Origin: Bacillota bacterium
Lineage (GTDB): Bacteria > Bacillota > Clostridia > Lachnospirales > Bianqueaceae
DNA length: 64,000 bases
Direction: 5' to 3'
NCBI GenBank assembly: GCA_017442535.1
Contig: JAFRZL010000027.1
Location: 1-64,000, forward strand
Shown here: positions 9,281-16,217 of the stretch, piece by piece
Layout: each line of letters opens with the position of its first letter
Position numbering within the stretch: the stretch's first letter is position 1
Position numbers and translations under genes: made by a program
The notes under the pieces: model-generated
What the model was told of the DNA's origin: nothing
What the model saw: only the letters and a program-made list of their open reading frames with translations
Database searches by the model: none

Positions 9281-9580
9281 CTGGCCTTTAACTATAACAG
9301 TGTTATTGCCCAACAATTCTCCCGTTTTGAGGAGCTTGAGTCGCTGCGGATTCAGCAGCTGGAGTATTTGTCACGCATGAAAAGTGTTCTGACAGACATT
9401 CGCGGTTATGACCGCACCGACAATACCGACATGCTTCTCGAGAGGTTTTCTGAAATGGAGTATTCCGCACGAAACTTTGATGCTGCTCTGCAGAATTATC
9501 TGGAACTTGTGCATGTCTTTCGGGAGATGACAGAGAATATGGACGATCCAGATAGTCAGATATCGACTCATTTGAAATAA
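9281..9580 (+). CDS. small helical protein of unknown function, probable non-ATG start
   Basis: From a CTG at 9281 the frame encodes 99 residues, beginning AFNYNSVIAQQFSRFEEL after the initiator. AAAGGAG lies 6 bases upstream of this CTG, while the first in-frame ATG (9377, Met in LSRMKSV) has no ribosome binding site, so the CTG start is favoured. The protein is rich in Glu, Leu, Gln and Arg and looks all-helical, possibly a coiled coil. It follows the AAC(3)-like gene after 27 bases and is closed by a terminator, so it is probably its operon partner. No family was recognised. Confidence 0.55.
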   Translation: MAFNYNSVIAQQFSRFEELESLRIQQLEYLSRMKSVLTDIRGYDRTDNTDMLLERFSEMEYSARNFDAALQNYLELVHVFREMTENMDDPDSQISTHLK

Positions 9581-9600
9581 TTTGACTGATTTCTTAAATG

Positions 9601-9640
9601 AAAATGGCCTCCGGTCGGCAGGGACTCGGAGGTCATTTTA
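9601..9640 (+). terminator. Bidirectional-looking terminator hairpin
   Basis: Arms AAAATGGCCTCCG and CGGAGGTCATTTT form a 13-bp stem with one wobble pair and a 13-base loop. It follows the small helical gene and ends in ATTTTA on the plus strand. Confidence 0.75.
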
Positions 9641-9664
9641 AAGTTATAGGACAAACATCGTACC

Positions 9665-9797
9665 TTATTTCAGTAGCCGCATGATAGATCTTTGAGCCTT
9701 TATTAGCCGTTCGTGTGTCGGTCTGGCATTACCATGGTCATCATAGTGTCAATTTCTCGCCGCAGGCCACCTGCGTAAAGAAAGTATTTTGACGAGC
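9665..9797 (-). pseudogene. possible decayed coding relic
   Basis: The 310-base gap 9591-9897 holds no intact gene. On the minus strand two overlapping frames look protein-like: KYFLYAGGLRREIDTMM, then in another frame DDHGNARPTHERLIK followed by AQRSIMRLLK and a TAA at 9665-9667. Joined by one frameshift they would make a plausible basic C-terminus. There is no start codon with a ribosome binding site. The original family is not identified, and chance is possible. Confidence 0.25.
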
Positions 9798-9811
9798 CCA
9801 GATACAAACTT

Positions 9812-9838
9812 GCGGCACAGTCATCATGACTGTGCCGC
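9812..9838 (-). terminator. Perfect hairpin after the STAS/ATPase operon
   Basis: An 11-bp perfect stem GCGGCACAGTC/GACTGTGCCGC has a 5-base loop. It lies 60 bases beyond the ATPase stop. The minus-strand tail AAGTTTGT is only weakly T-rich, so it may be an inefficient terminator or an mRNA end-protecting structure. Confidence 0.5.
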
Positions 9839-9897
9839 CGCTGGAAATAAATACAACCATATAGCTTTGCCCTTGCCCAAGGGCATGCTTGACGTCC

Positions 9898-10491
9898 TCA
9901 GAACTTCTTGTACACCACCAGTTCGACCTGGTTGCCTTTGATATAGATTCTGACTTCGTCGGCTACTTTGGCGATGATGGATTTCTCCAGCTCATCCCAT
10001 TTTTCTTTCTGCTCGTTCGCAGTCTCACGGTAGCGGTTAAGTGACCACTCCATCATGGTGGCGCGCATGGACATCATTTCAGTCGACGCATCCGGCTCGT
10101 CATAGAGGAAGAAGCCGTCATCGTAAGGGAACTCGTCGCGGGCCTCAAGGGCCTTCTCGAACGCGTCGCGGATCTTGCCGATGATGCCCACCGCGGCGTC
10201 ATTATGTCCGGTAGTGGTGGCGGCAAGCAGCTGCTCGCGCTTCTCCGCATTCATGATGGTCTCGGTCGTCAGGTGCAGACCGTAGACATTGTCCTTATCC
10301 TCGATCCAGAATTTGTAATCGTGCTCACCGGTAACCGCACGCACCAGACCCATCATTTCCTCGATCAGGAGACGCAGATGCAGCCCCTGTTTGTTGTTCA
10401 AGCCTTTATAAAGCGCAACGGCATTTGCCTGATTCAGCGCATCCTCAACCCCGTTGCCTCTGGTATTGATAATGATAACATCTGATCTCAT
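9898..10491 (-). CDS. anti-sigma-factor-like ATPase partner of the STAS protein
   Basis: Encodes 197 residues. The ATG at 10491 was chosen because AAGGAAAAAG lies just upstream, inside the end of the STAS gene. The N-terminal half contains LHLRLLIEEMMGLVRAVTG, which matches the N-box helix of GHKL ATPases of the RsbW/SpoIIAB kind, though the usual E-x-x-x-N is altered to E-E-M-M-G. The C-terminus contains VRIYIKGNQVELVVYK. By position, 10 bases after a STAS anti-anti-sigma gene, it may be the kinase/anti-sigma member of a partner-switching pair. The altered N-box makes kinase activity uncertain. Confidence 0.6.
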   Translation of the reverse strand: MRSDVIIINTRGNGVEDALNQANAVALYKGLNNKQGLHLRLLIEEMMGLVRAVTGEHDYKFWIEDKDNVYGLHLTTETIMNAEKREQLLAATTTGHNDAAVGIIGKIRDAFEKALEARDEFPYDDGFFLYDEPDASTEMMSMRATMMEWSLNRYRETANEQKEKWDELEKSIIAKVADEVRIYIKGNQVELVVYKKF

Positions 10492-10501
10492 GGCTTTTTC
10501 C

Positions 10502-10798
10502 TTATTCGATGTCCAGAATGGTTGTGAAACCGGTAATCTCAAAAATCTCCATGATTATCTCATTCACGTGAACAACCTTCATGCCGCCCTTCTGCATCAT
10601 ATACTTCTGCATCACCAGCATCGCGCGCAGACCGGCGGAAGACATATATTCCAGCTTCTCCAGGTCAATGACAAGCTCGGAAACACTCTCACGAACATCC
10701 ATCCACTCCGCTTCCAGTTCGGGAGCCGTTGTGGTGTCAAGCTTGCCTTCCAATGCAATCGTCATCTTATCGCCATCGCGAAACTTCTCAATCGTCAT
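10502..10798 (-). CDS. STAS-domain anti-sigma factor antagonist (RsbV/SpoIIAA-like)
   Basis: Encodes 98 residues, the usual size of a single STAS domain. LVIDLEKLEYMSSAGLRAM contains the conserved Asp-Leu strand and the Ser-Ser site where RsbV/SpoIIAA proteins are phosphorylated. The family binds an anti-sigma ATPase when unphosphorylated and so releases the sigma factor. It is first in a two-gene operon under a strong promoter (10866-10895). A membrane PP2C phosphatase at 2713-4569 could be its activator; no sigma factor gene is in the window. Confidence 0.9.
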   Translation of the reverse strand: MTIEKFRDGDKMTIALEGKLDTTTAPELEAEWMDVRESVSELVIDLEKLEYMSSAGLRAMLVMQKYMMQKGGMKVVHVNEIIMEIFEITGFTTILDIE

Positions 10799-10865
10799 CC
10801 TTCATTCCTCCTCAAAAGACTGTTCTCCGGAAATAATTCCTCGCATTTAATCTGAATGCGGCTAG

Positions 10866-10895
10866 ATTATACACCATACATCCGCTTTTTGTCAA
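10866..10895 (-). promoter_or_regulatory. Consensus sigma-A promoter of the STAS operon
   Basis: On the minus strand TTGACA (10890-10895), an 18-base spacer and TATAAT (10866-10871) are both exact consensus hexamers. They lie 67 bases before the STAS start codon and just downstream of the alpha-CTD gene. Confidence 0.8.
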
Positions 10896-10936
10896 TCCGT
10901 TGTCCGCAAAAGTTATGAATTGATATGCAGCCTGCA

Positions 10937-11179
10937 TTAAGTCAACTGATACCCGTACTCCTTCACCTTATCTTTCAGCTCCTGTATGCTCTTCTCTCCC
11001 AGATTGCGGACCGTGCGGAGTTTTGCCTCACCCATGTCCAGAATCTGCTTCAGCGTAAAAAGGCCGTAACGCTTCAGACAGTTGTAGGTACGGATGCTCA
11101 GGTCCATTTCATCGAGCGTTGTACCCAGGACATCTCCCTGAGCAACGCCTATCCGGTCATAATAATTCATCGTCCGCAT
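10937..11179 (-). CDS. free-standing RNA polymerase alpha C-terminal domain-like protein
   Basis: Encodes 80 residues. The segment LDLSIRTYNCLKRYGLFT and VRNLGEKSIQELKDKVKEYG match the alpha-CTD of RpoA almost position for position: the helix with the DNA-contacting Arg (SIRTYNCLKR) and the NLGxKS helix-hairpin-helix. The N-terminal assembly domain of RpoA is absent, and about 20 residues of unique sequence precede the CTD. A lone alpha-CTD could bind UP elements or activators, or modulate transcription. Its role here is inference; no RpoA neighbours (rplQ, rpsD) are present. Confidence 0.85.
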   Translation of the reverse strand: MRTMNYYDRIGVAQGDVLGTTLDEMDLSIRTYNCLKRYGLFTLKQILDMGEAKLRTVRNLGEKSIQELKDKVKEYGYQLT

Positions 11180-11278
11180 ACTCCTTTCACTTGGAATAAG
11201 GCCATTTTATCACAGAAAAAGGATAAAGTCCATCAACCGCCGGTTGAATGTGCGGCCTGTTCCGCGGCCGCATGCCGA

Positions 11279-11327
11279 CAAAAAAGCAGCCTGCAGAACG
11301 CCTTGCCGGCATCCGGACTGCTTTTGA
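11279..11327 (-). terminator. Terminator after the CHAP-domain gene
   Basis: On the minus strand AAAAGCAG and CTGCTTTTTT form the outer stem around a GC-rich loop containing TGCCGGCA. The hairpin ends in six T and lies about 40 bases beyond the stop. Confidence 0.65.
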
Positions 11328-11362
11328 CTTTTATGCCAATTTGCGATTGCTCGTCGGTGCTG

Positions 11363-12646
11363 TCAGTTCAGAATCACATATCCCGCATCCATCCCTGCCG
11401 AGAAAAAGATACCGGTATTCTCTGGCTTCGGGATCGGCAGATGACGGCTCAGCATGCCGGGATCCATGTGGAGGGTCTTCATGACCTCTTTAAGCACGGA
11501 AATACTGTAATTGCTTCTGGATTTAAGCCAGTAACCGGGAATGGTCGTTGCTTGGATGACAGGCAGAGTTCTGTCGCCGCCGATGATGGCGCCGCCATCC
11601 GTCATCTCAGGGGCTTCAACGGATTCCATCGCGTCGATCCGGGCCTGGACTGCGGCAAGCGGTTTGATGTCTACCTTGGGGATGGAAATGATCGGCATGG
11701 GCTCCGCGTGTTTAACCGCGGGTTCCGCTGCAGCCGGCTGGGCCTTAACAGCAGGGCTGCCGGATTTGGTGACTGCCTGCTGGGATACCGTTGTCGTCTG
11801 GGCAGGCTTCGCGGCGGGCTCAGGCTTTTTCTCCTCCGTCTTGGGAGCAGCGGGCGCCGGGCTGTAATACACGCAGTTACCGTTGCGAAGCGCTGTCAGC
11901 GTCTGATTGCCGGCATAGCCGTCCACCACCAATCCGTTGGTGCGCTGGAAAAGCCGCAGGGCCTGGTCCGTCTGGTTGCCGAAATAACCGTCCGCAGGGC
12001 CGCAGCTATAGCCGTACTTATTCAAAAGCTGCTGCAGCTCCGTCACTTTGTCGCCACGGTCGCCCAGCATCAGATAATTGCGGGCAGCCTGCGTGGAAGC
12101 AGAAGACGTGGATGCGGCCGCGCTCGGGACTGCGTAAATATAGCCGAGGAAACGGTAACTGGTCATATAATCGGAGCCGTCGGCGGACATCCGGATATTC
12201 TCAAACATCGTGCCGCCCCAGTTGGATTCGGAAAGCGTCACCGTGCCGTCGCCGTTAATGCTCTCCACAACGGCGACATGGCCGTTCTCTTCATCCCAGC
12301 GATCCCAGCAGGCCACTGCGCCGAGCCTCGGCGTGCTGCCGTAATTATAGATGCCATTGCGTTTGTTGTAGAACCACCACTCGCCCGCGTTACCGGTGCT
12401 GAGAGCGGGCATGCTGCCCCGGATCTCATAAACACGTCCCCACGCATAAGCTGTACAATTGGGCATGCCGTAGCCACAGGCATAGAAGATATTCATGGAA
12501 CTGAAATAATAGGGATTATCGTAACCCGGGCAGCTGTAGCGGGGCGTAAACGAATCCGCCGCCTGTACACGCGCAGCCGGTACAGCCGGTATCAGAAGGC
12601 AAATCGCCAGTATTATCGCAGTCAGAGCCCGCAGAATACGCTTCAT
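11363..12646 (-). CDS. secreted CHAP-domain cell-wall protein with peptidoglycan-binding domain
   Basis: From ATG 12646 it encodes 427 residues; a TTG at 12667 with GGGAG 9 bases upstream is an alternative start, and the ATG has GGAGG only 2 bases away. A signal peptide is evident (KRILRALTAIILAICLLIPA then AARVQAAD). A CHAP domain follows: catalytic Cys in NCTAYAWGR, His in NGHVAVVES, and ESNWGG. Next come a PG_binding_1 domain (LMLGDRGDKVTELQQLL, DGYFGNQTDQALRLFQ), a Pro/Ala/Lys linker and a C-terminal region of unknown type. It probably cleaves peptidoglycan cross-bridges or amide bonds outside the cell. A consensus promoter lies upstream. Confidence 0.85.
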   Translation of the reverse strand: MKRILRALTAIILAICLLIPAVPAARVQAADSFTPRYSCPGYDNPYYFSSMNIFYACGYGMPNCTAYAWGRVYEIRGSMPALSTGNAGEWWFYNKRNGIYNYGSTPRLGAVACWDRWDEENGHVAVVESINGDGTVTLSESNWGGTMFENIRMSADGSDYMTSYRFLGYIYAVPSAAASTSSASTQAARNYLMLGDRGDKVTELQQLLNKYGYSCGPADGYFGNQTDQALRLFQRTNGLVVDGYAGNQTLTALRNGNCVYYSPAPAAPKTEEKKPEPAAKPAQTTTVSQQAVTKSGSPAVKAQPAAAEPAVKHAEPMPIISIPKVDIKPLAAVQARIDAMESVEAPEMTDGGAIIGGDRTLPVIQATTIPGYWLKSRSNYSISVLKEVMKTLHMDPGMLSRHLPIPKPENTGIFFSAGMDAGYVILN

Positions 12647-12701
12647 TTCCTCCGAATCCTTTCCCAATCATATAATCTCCCATATAATGGACAGTATAAG
12701 C

Positions 12702-12730
12702 ATTATAACACTTTGCAATGCATATGTCAA
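12702..12730 (-). promoter_or_regulatory. Perfect consensus sigma-A promoter of the CHAP gene
   Basis: On the minus strand TTGACA (12725-12730) and TATAAT (12702-12707) are separated by 17 bases, so hexamers and spacing are all ideal. Confidence 0.88.
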
Positions 12731-12752
12731 CCATTTTTTAACATTTTTACTT

Positions 12753-12770
12753 CAAAACGTAACTGTTTTG
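12753..12770 (-). promoter_or_regulatory. Palindrome upstream of the CHAP promoter
   Basis: CAAAAC and GTTTTG are separated by AGTTAC, forming a dyad 23 bases upstream of the -35 box. Its position suits a regulator-binding site. No known regulator consensus was matched. Confidence 0.35.
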
Positions 12771-12801
12771 TAATAATGGACCGGTTTTGAGGGCAAAATA
12801 A

Positions 12802-12877
12802 GACGGTGCTTTTCAAAATACTGAATATGTCCACGCCGGAAGCGGCAGAACATGCATGTATTATTTAAAGCACCGTC
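12802..12877 (-). terminator. Long imperfect terminator hairpin after lgt
   Basis: A 76-base structure has outer arms GACGGTGCTTT and AAAGCACCGTC, and inner pairs AATAC/GTATT, ATGT/ACAT and GCC/GGC. On the minus strand it is followed by TTATTTTG. It would end the trmH-lgt transcript; the unusual length suggests a multi-stem cruciform-like element. Confidence 0.6.
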
Positions 12878-12920
12878 ATTGTATTGATCCGGCTGCGGGA
12901 AGGATCTTGAGGCAAGAGCC

Positions 12921-13973
12921 TTATTCCTCCGTCTTGGGAGCCTCGGAAATAGCTTCGGTCACAGATTCTTCGACATCGGCTGCCACGTTCTCCACGGCTT
13001 CTGCTGTTTCGGCTGCCGCTTCCTTCACCGTCTCCTCTGCTGCGTCAACCGCTTCGGACACTTCTGCCACGGCCTCTTCGGCCGCGATATCATTTTCCAG
13101 CCGTGCAAAAGCCTCTCCCAGCGGGGACAGATCATTCGCGTGGTCATCCCGGGCCTGTTTCTCCGCGGCAAGCTCGGCATCGACCTTCGCCTCGACCTCG
13201 CGCGCCAACGCTTCCTTTCTGTCGCGGCGGATAATGATCAGCCAGCCGATCGCGAAAATGCAGACAAAGATCGAAATGAACTGCGACGTCGAGAAGGGGC
13301 CGACGGTCCCTCGGGGGTCGCCTCGCAGGAACTCCACCAGAAAACGGCCGATCGAATACAGGAGCATATAGCACGCCGAAGGCACGCCGTCCTGTGGCTT
13401 GCGCTTCGCGCCCACTCTGGTCAGCCAGAAGAGGAATCCGGCCAGCAGGAAGTCCAGCAGGCTCGAAATCAGCTGCGTCGGGATCAGCGGCACGCCCGCC
13501 GGCGCCAGTCCGCTCTCGGGGAAAGTCACTGCGAACCAGGAATGATTCTCCAGGCCGTAGCAGCAGCCCGCGCAGAAGCATCCCAGGCGGCCGAAGCCCT
13601 GTGCCATCGGGATCGTGGGGATCGCCGTGTCCAGATACTCCAGGAACGAGATCTTTTTCTTGCGGCAGTAGAAAATGGGTGCCACAATGCCAAGGATGAC
13701 GCCGCCGTAGAGGACAAAGCCGTTGGTAATGTCAAGCAGCAGGGACGGATCTTTGATAATGGCGGGGAGTTCAACAATATAGTACGCCAGCTTGGCGCCG
13801 ATGACGCCCGCGATGATCCCGACCAGTCCGATATTGAACATATGATCCGGATCCAGTCCGCGCGGCTTGCACCGCTTCATGCTGATGATAACCGCCAGGA
13901 TCATACCGATGGCGATCATCAGTCCATAGCTGTAAAACGAAATCGGTCCGATTGAAAACAGCTTGATATGCAT
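12921..13973 (-). CDS. lgt: prolipoprotein diacylglyceryl transferase with long acidic tail
   Basis: Encodes 350 residues. The ATG at 13973 has AGGAGG 7 bases upstream; that site lies within the last codons of the TrmH gene. The first about 255 residues are a complete Lgt: multiple membrane segments, NGFVLYGGVILGIV, and the signature region AQGFGRLGCFCAGCCYG with the essential Arg. Lgt attaches diacylglycerol from phosphatidylglycerol to the lipobox Cys of prelipoproteins. The last about 90 residues form a charged, Ala/Glu/Val-rich, probably helical cytoplasmic tail not found in the core family. Lipoproteins encoded at 28-30 kb and 42 kb would be substrates. Confidence 0.95.
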   Translation of the reverse strand: MHIKLFSIGPISFYSYGLMIAIGMILAVIISMKRCKPRGLDPDHMFNIGLVGIIAGVIGAKLAYYIVELPAIIKDPSLLLDITNGFVLYGGVILGIVAPIFYCRKKKISFLEYLDTAIPTIPMAQGFGRLGCFCAGCCYGLENHSWFAVTFPESGLAPAGVPLIPTQLISSLLDFLLAGFLFWLTRVGAKRKPQDGVPSACYMLLYSIGRFLVEFLRGDPRGTVGPFSTSQFISIFVCIFAIGWLIIIRRDRKEALAREVEAKVDAELAAEKQARDDHANDLSPLGEAFARLENDIAAEEAVAEVSEAVDAAEETVKEAAAETAEAVENVAADVEESVTEAISEAPKTEE

Positions 13974-13974
13974 A

Positions 13975-14790
13975 TTATCTTCCTCCTGTTCGCTGACGAA
14001 GCGTTTCATAAATGATAATTGCGGCAGCCGTTAAAGCGTTCAGCGACTCCGCCCGGCCGGGCTGCGGGATCCTGACCCTGTCCCGGCAAAGCGCCGTGAT
14101 CTGCGGCGTCAGTCCGTTGCCCTCATTGCCGATCAGTACGGCCGCGGGCCCTGTCAGATCCGTATCGTACAGTGACCGGCTGCCCTCCAGATGCGCGGCG
14201 ATCAGATGGATCCCCCGGCCGCTCCACCCGGCAAGCACCCCCGGCAAATCATCGGTATATGCAACCGGCAGATGGAAGAGGGATCCCATCGAGGCCCTGA
14301 CGGCCTTGGGGCTGTAGATATCCACCGTCCCACGGCTGCAGAGCAGCCCGCTCATACCGGCGGCGTCCATCGTCCGGAGCATCCCGCCGGCATTGCCCGG
14401 ATCCTGCAGATTCTCGAGCACCAACACAAACGGCTCGGGCCCGCCGGTCAGATCCTCCGGCGTAAAAAACCTCTGCTCCACGACCGCCATGATCCCCTGC
14501 GGATTCTTGGTGTCCGCAAGCGAGGCAAAAAGCCCCTCGGGAACCACTGTGATCCCGGCCTCCGGGAATCGCCCGGCAACAGGCTGCCAGTCCTCAGGCC
14601 TTTCCTGATAAAAACGATCCGACAGCACCAGCTGCCGCAGCACCCAGGGCTCTGTGATCTCACGGACCAGCCTGAGCCCCTCCGCGGTAAAAAGCCCCGT
14701 GGCCTTGCGCCCTTTACCCGTCTGCAGCGCATGCCAATCCTTGATCTGCGGATTCCGGGCGCTGGTAATCCATTGAATTTGATTGTTCAT
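13975..14790 (-). CDS. TrmH/SpoU-family RNA 2'-O-methyltransferase
   Basis: Encodes 271 residues from the ATG at 14790 (MNNQIQWITSARNPQIKDW), which matches usual starts of the family. The longer frame to 14811 begins inside the rpsR terminator hairpin, so it is rejected. SpoU motifs are clear: VLENLQDPGNAGGMLRT, LIGNEGNGL and RIPQPGRAESLNA, which build the knotted SAM-binding fold. The target is probably a 23S rRNA or tRNA ribose. There is no clear ribosome binding site, and the gene starts directly at the T-run of the upstream terminator. It is coupled to lgt, whose start lies one base after its stop codon. Confidence 0.88.
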   Translation of the reverse strand: MNNQIQWITSARNPQIKDWHALQTGKGRKATGLFTAEGLRLVREITEPWVLRQLVLSDRFYQERPEDWQPVAGRFPEAGITVVPEGLFASLADTKNPQGIMAVVEQRFFTPEDLTGGPEPFVLVLENLQDPGNAGGMLRTMDAAGMSGLLCSRGTVDIYSPKAVRASMGSLFHLPVAYTDDLPGVLAGWSGRGIHLIAAHLEGSRSLYDTDLTGPAAVLIGNEGNGLTPQITALCRDRVRIPQPGRAESLNALTAAAIIIYETLRQRTGGR

Positions 14791-14794
14791 ACGG

Positions 14795-14837
14795 TAAAAA
14801 AAAGCGCTCAATGGTTGGATGTCATTGAAGCGCTTTT
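14795..14837 (-). terminator. Rho-independent terminator of the rpsF-ssb-rpsR operon
   Basis: On the minus strand AAAAGCGCTTCAATG pairs with CATTGAGCGCTTTT (one bulge), followed by a run of eight T. It lies 8 bases after the rpsR stop. The T-run ends only 5 bases before the TrmH-family start codon. Confidence 0.88.
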
Positions 14838-14844
14838 CCTCTCA

Positions 14845-15084
14845 TTAATCTGCCACGTAGGGCATCAGAGCCAGATGTCTGGCACGCTTTACGGCAATCG
14901 TCAGCTCACGCTGATGCTTGGCGCAATTACCGTTGATGCGGCGGGGAAGGATCTTACCGCGCTCGGAAACATACTTCCTGAGCTTGGCGACATCCTTGTA
15001 ATCCAGAGTACTGCCTTTTTCCGCACAGAATGTGCAGACACGCTTCTTATGATGAATAGCGGGTTTCTTTCTCTGAGGAACCAT
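14845..15084 (-). CDS. rpsR: 30S ribosomal protein S18
   Basis: Encodes 79 residues with the typical S18 core [20 protein letters not shown] and [10 protein letters not shown] at the C-terminus. It carries VCTFCAEKG near the N-terminus and NCAKHQREL later, giving the Cys-rich, potentially zinc-binding form of S18. S18 binds S6 and the 16S rRNA platform. AGGAGG precedes the ATG by 8 bases. It is last in the rpsF-ssb-rpsR operon and is followed by a strong terminator. Confidence 0.98.
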   Translation of the reverse strand: MVPQRKKPAIHHKKRVCTFCAEKGSTLDYKDVAKLRKYVSERGKILPRRINGNCAKHQRELTIAVKRARHLALMPYVAD

Positions 15085-15115
15085 CTCACTAACCTCCTGT
15101 TCTGATTATCAAATC

Positions 15116-15712
15116 TTAGAAGGGCAGATCTTCGTCGCCCTCCAGCGTCGCATCCACAGGAGTAAAACCTTCGGGTCCGGCAGGAGCCGGATTCTGCGGG
15201 GCATTGCCCCCCTGCGGAGCGAAATTATTCTGCATGCCGGAATCAGCATATCCGCCGAAATTGCCATAGCCGCCGGCGTAATTACCATTAGGCGCTGCCG
15301 GGGCAAAATTGGGATTGCCGCCGCCATAGCCGCCGTTATTGTAATTATTGTTGTAGCCGCCCTGGCCGCCACTCTGGCGGTTCTCAGAGGAGGCTTTGCT
15401 CTCGGCAAAGAACTGTTCCGAAATCACAACATCCGTGGAATAACGCCTGTTGCCGTCATTGCCGGTAAAGCTGCTGACGCGCAGCTCGCCGACGACCGCT
15501 ACCATCATGCCCTTGCGGAAATACTTGCCCGCGAACTCTCCGCGCTGGCCGAATGCCACGCAGCGGATGAAATCAGCGGTCTCCTCGCCTTCGCGGGGAC
15601 GGTAGGAACGATTGACTGCAAGCGTATATGTGCATGTTGCGCTGCCCGACTGCGAACCATAACGCAGTTCGGGATCACGGGCCAGGCGGCCCATCAAAAT
15701 AACCTTATTCAT
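15116..15712 (-). CDS. ssb: single-stranded DNA-binding protein
   Basis: Encodes 198 residues. The N-terminal OB fold begins MNKVILMGRLARDPELRYG and includes ADFIRCVAFGQRGEFAGKYF. A Gly/Asn-rich flexible linker follows, and the C-terminal tip DEDLPF is the conserved acidic peptide that recruits replication and repair partners. It protects single-stranded DNA during replication, repair and recombination. It lies between rpsF and rpsR as in most Firmicutes, with AAGGAGG upstream of the ATG. Confidence 0.98.
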   Translation of the reverse strand: MNKVILMGRLARDPELRYGSQSGSATCTYTLAVNRSYRPREGEETADFIRCVAFGQRGEFAGKYFRKGMMVAVVGELRVSSFTGNDGNRRYSTDVVISEQFFAESKASSENRQSGGQGGYNNNYNNGGYGGGNPNFAPAAPNGNYAGGYGNFGGYADSGMQNNFAPQGGNAPQNPAPAGPEGFTPVDATLEGDEDLPF

Positions 15713-15739
15713 TGAAAACCCTCCTTGGCTTCAATGCTA

Positions 15740-16027
15740 TCACTCGTCTGCTCTGAAAATCAGATAACGAAGCAGATTCTCCATGATTCGCAGATCCTTC
15801 TCCAGATCAACGGCCATGGCCGGCTCGGCATCCACCTGCATGAAGTAGTAGTAGCCCTCCGTCTGATGGGCGATCTCGTAAGCAAGACGGCGCTTGCCCC
15901 ACTCGTCCACATTCGTGATGGTACCACCGCGGCGTGCGATGTAATCCTTCACCTGCTCCACATAGGCAGCCCGCTCCTCATCATTCAGCACGGGAGTCAC
16001 TACCAATGCGACTTCGTATTTGTTCAT
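15740..16027 (-). CDS. rpsF: 30S ribosomal protein S6
   Basis: Encodes 95 residues. The ATG at 16027 (MNKYEVALVVTPVL) has AAAGGAGG 9 bases upstream; a longer frame to 16111 would start within the promoter region and is rejected. GKRRLAYEI and GYYYFMQVDAEP are family hallmarks. S6 forms a heterodimer with S18 on the small subunit. It is the first gene of the rpsF-ssb-rpsR operon, driven by the promoter at 16100-16128. Confidence 0.97.
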   Translation of the reverse strand: MNKYEVALVVTPVLNDEERAAYVEQVKDYIARRGGTITNVDEWGKRRLAYEIAHQTEGYYYFMQVDAEPAMAVDLEKDLRIMENLLRYLIFRADE

Positions 16028-16092
16028 CTTCTGCACCTCCTTTTGGACTAATGGCCCCCGCACAATGGCGGAAGCAAGGAATAAATCACTCA
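16028..16092 (-). promoter_or_regulatory. rpsF mRNA leader, possible S6:S18-type autoregulatory RNA
   Basis: The leader between the predicted transcription start and rpsF holds a hairpin with arms CCGC/GCGG around CATTGT, followed by GGGCC. S6:S18 complexes bind a CCG-containing leader motif in many bacteria. The short leader and the CCGCC segment fit that idea, but the full conserved structure was not confirmed. Confidence 0.35.
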
Positions 16093-16099
16093 GAGACAG

Positions 16100-16128
16100 A
16101 TTATACACCAATCCGGAGTGAATAGCAA
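16100..16128 (-). promoter_or_regulatory. Promoter of the rpsF-ssb-rpsR operon
   Basis: On the minus strand TTGCTA (16123-16128) and TATAAT (16100-16105) are separated by 17 bases. A run of nine A just upstream on the same strand (about 16131-16139) could act as an UP element. Confidence 0.8.
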
Positions 16129-16146
16129 GTATTTTTTTTTAAATTT

Positions 16147-16208
16147 TTGAAATCCGCGGGCCGTTCCCCCTGCGTCCGCGGTCCGGCCGGCCCGGCCGGC
16201 CATTTCAA
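16147..16208. repeat. GC-rich palindromic structure between aroB and the rpsF promoter
   Basis: Outer arms TTGAAAT and ATTTCAA enclose an extremely GC-rich segment containing CCGCGG twice and the palindrome GGCCGGCCCGGCCGGCC. Neither strand shows a T-run after the stem, so it is not a standard terminator. A second hairpin with arms GAGCCGG/CCGGCTC lies next to it at 16218-16248, between it and aroB. Confidence 0.5.
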
Positions 16209-16217
16209 GTATAACAT

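Noticed and set aside
10925-12790. 621-codon plus-strand frame across the alpha-CTD and CHAP genes
   Set aside because: It runs through two real minus-strand genes, their promoter and a terminator, and has no ribosome binding site.
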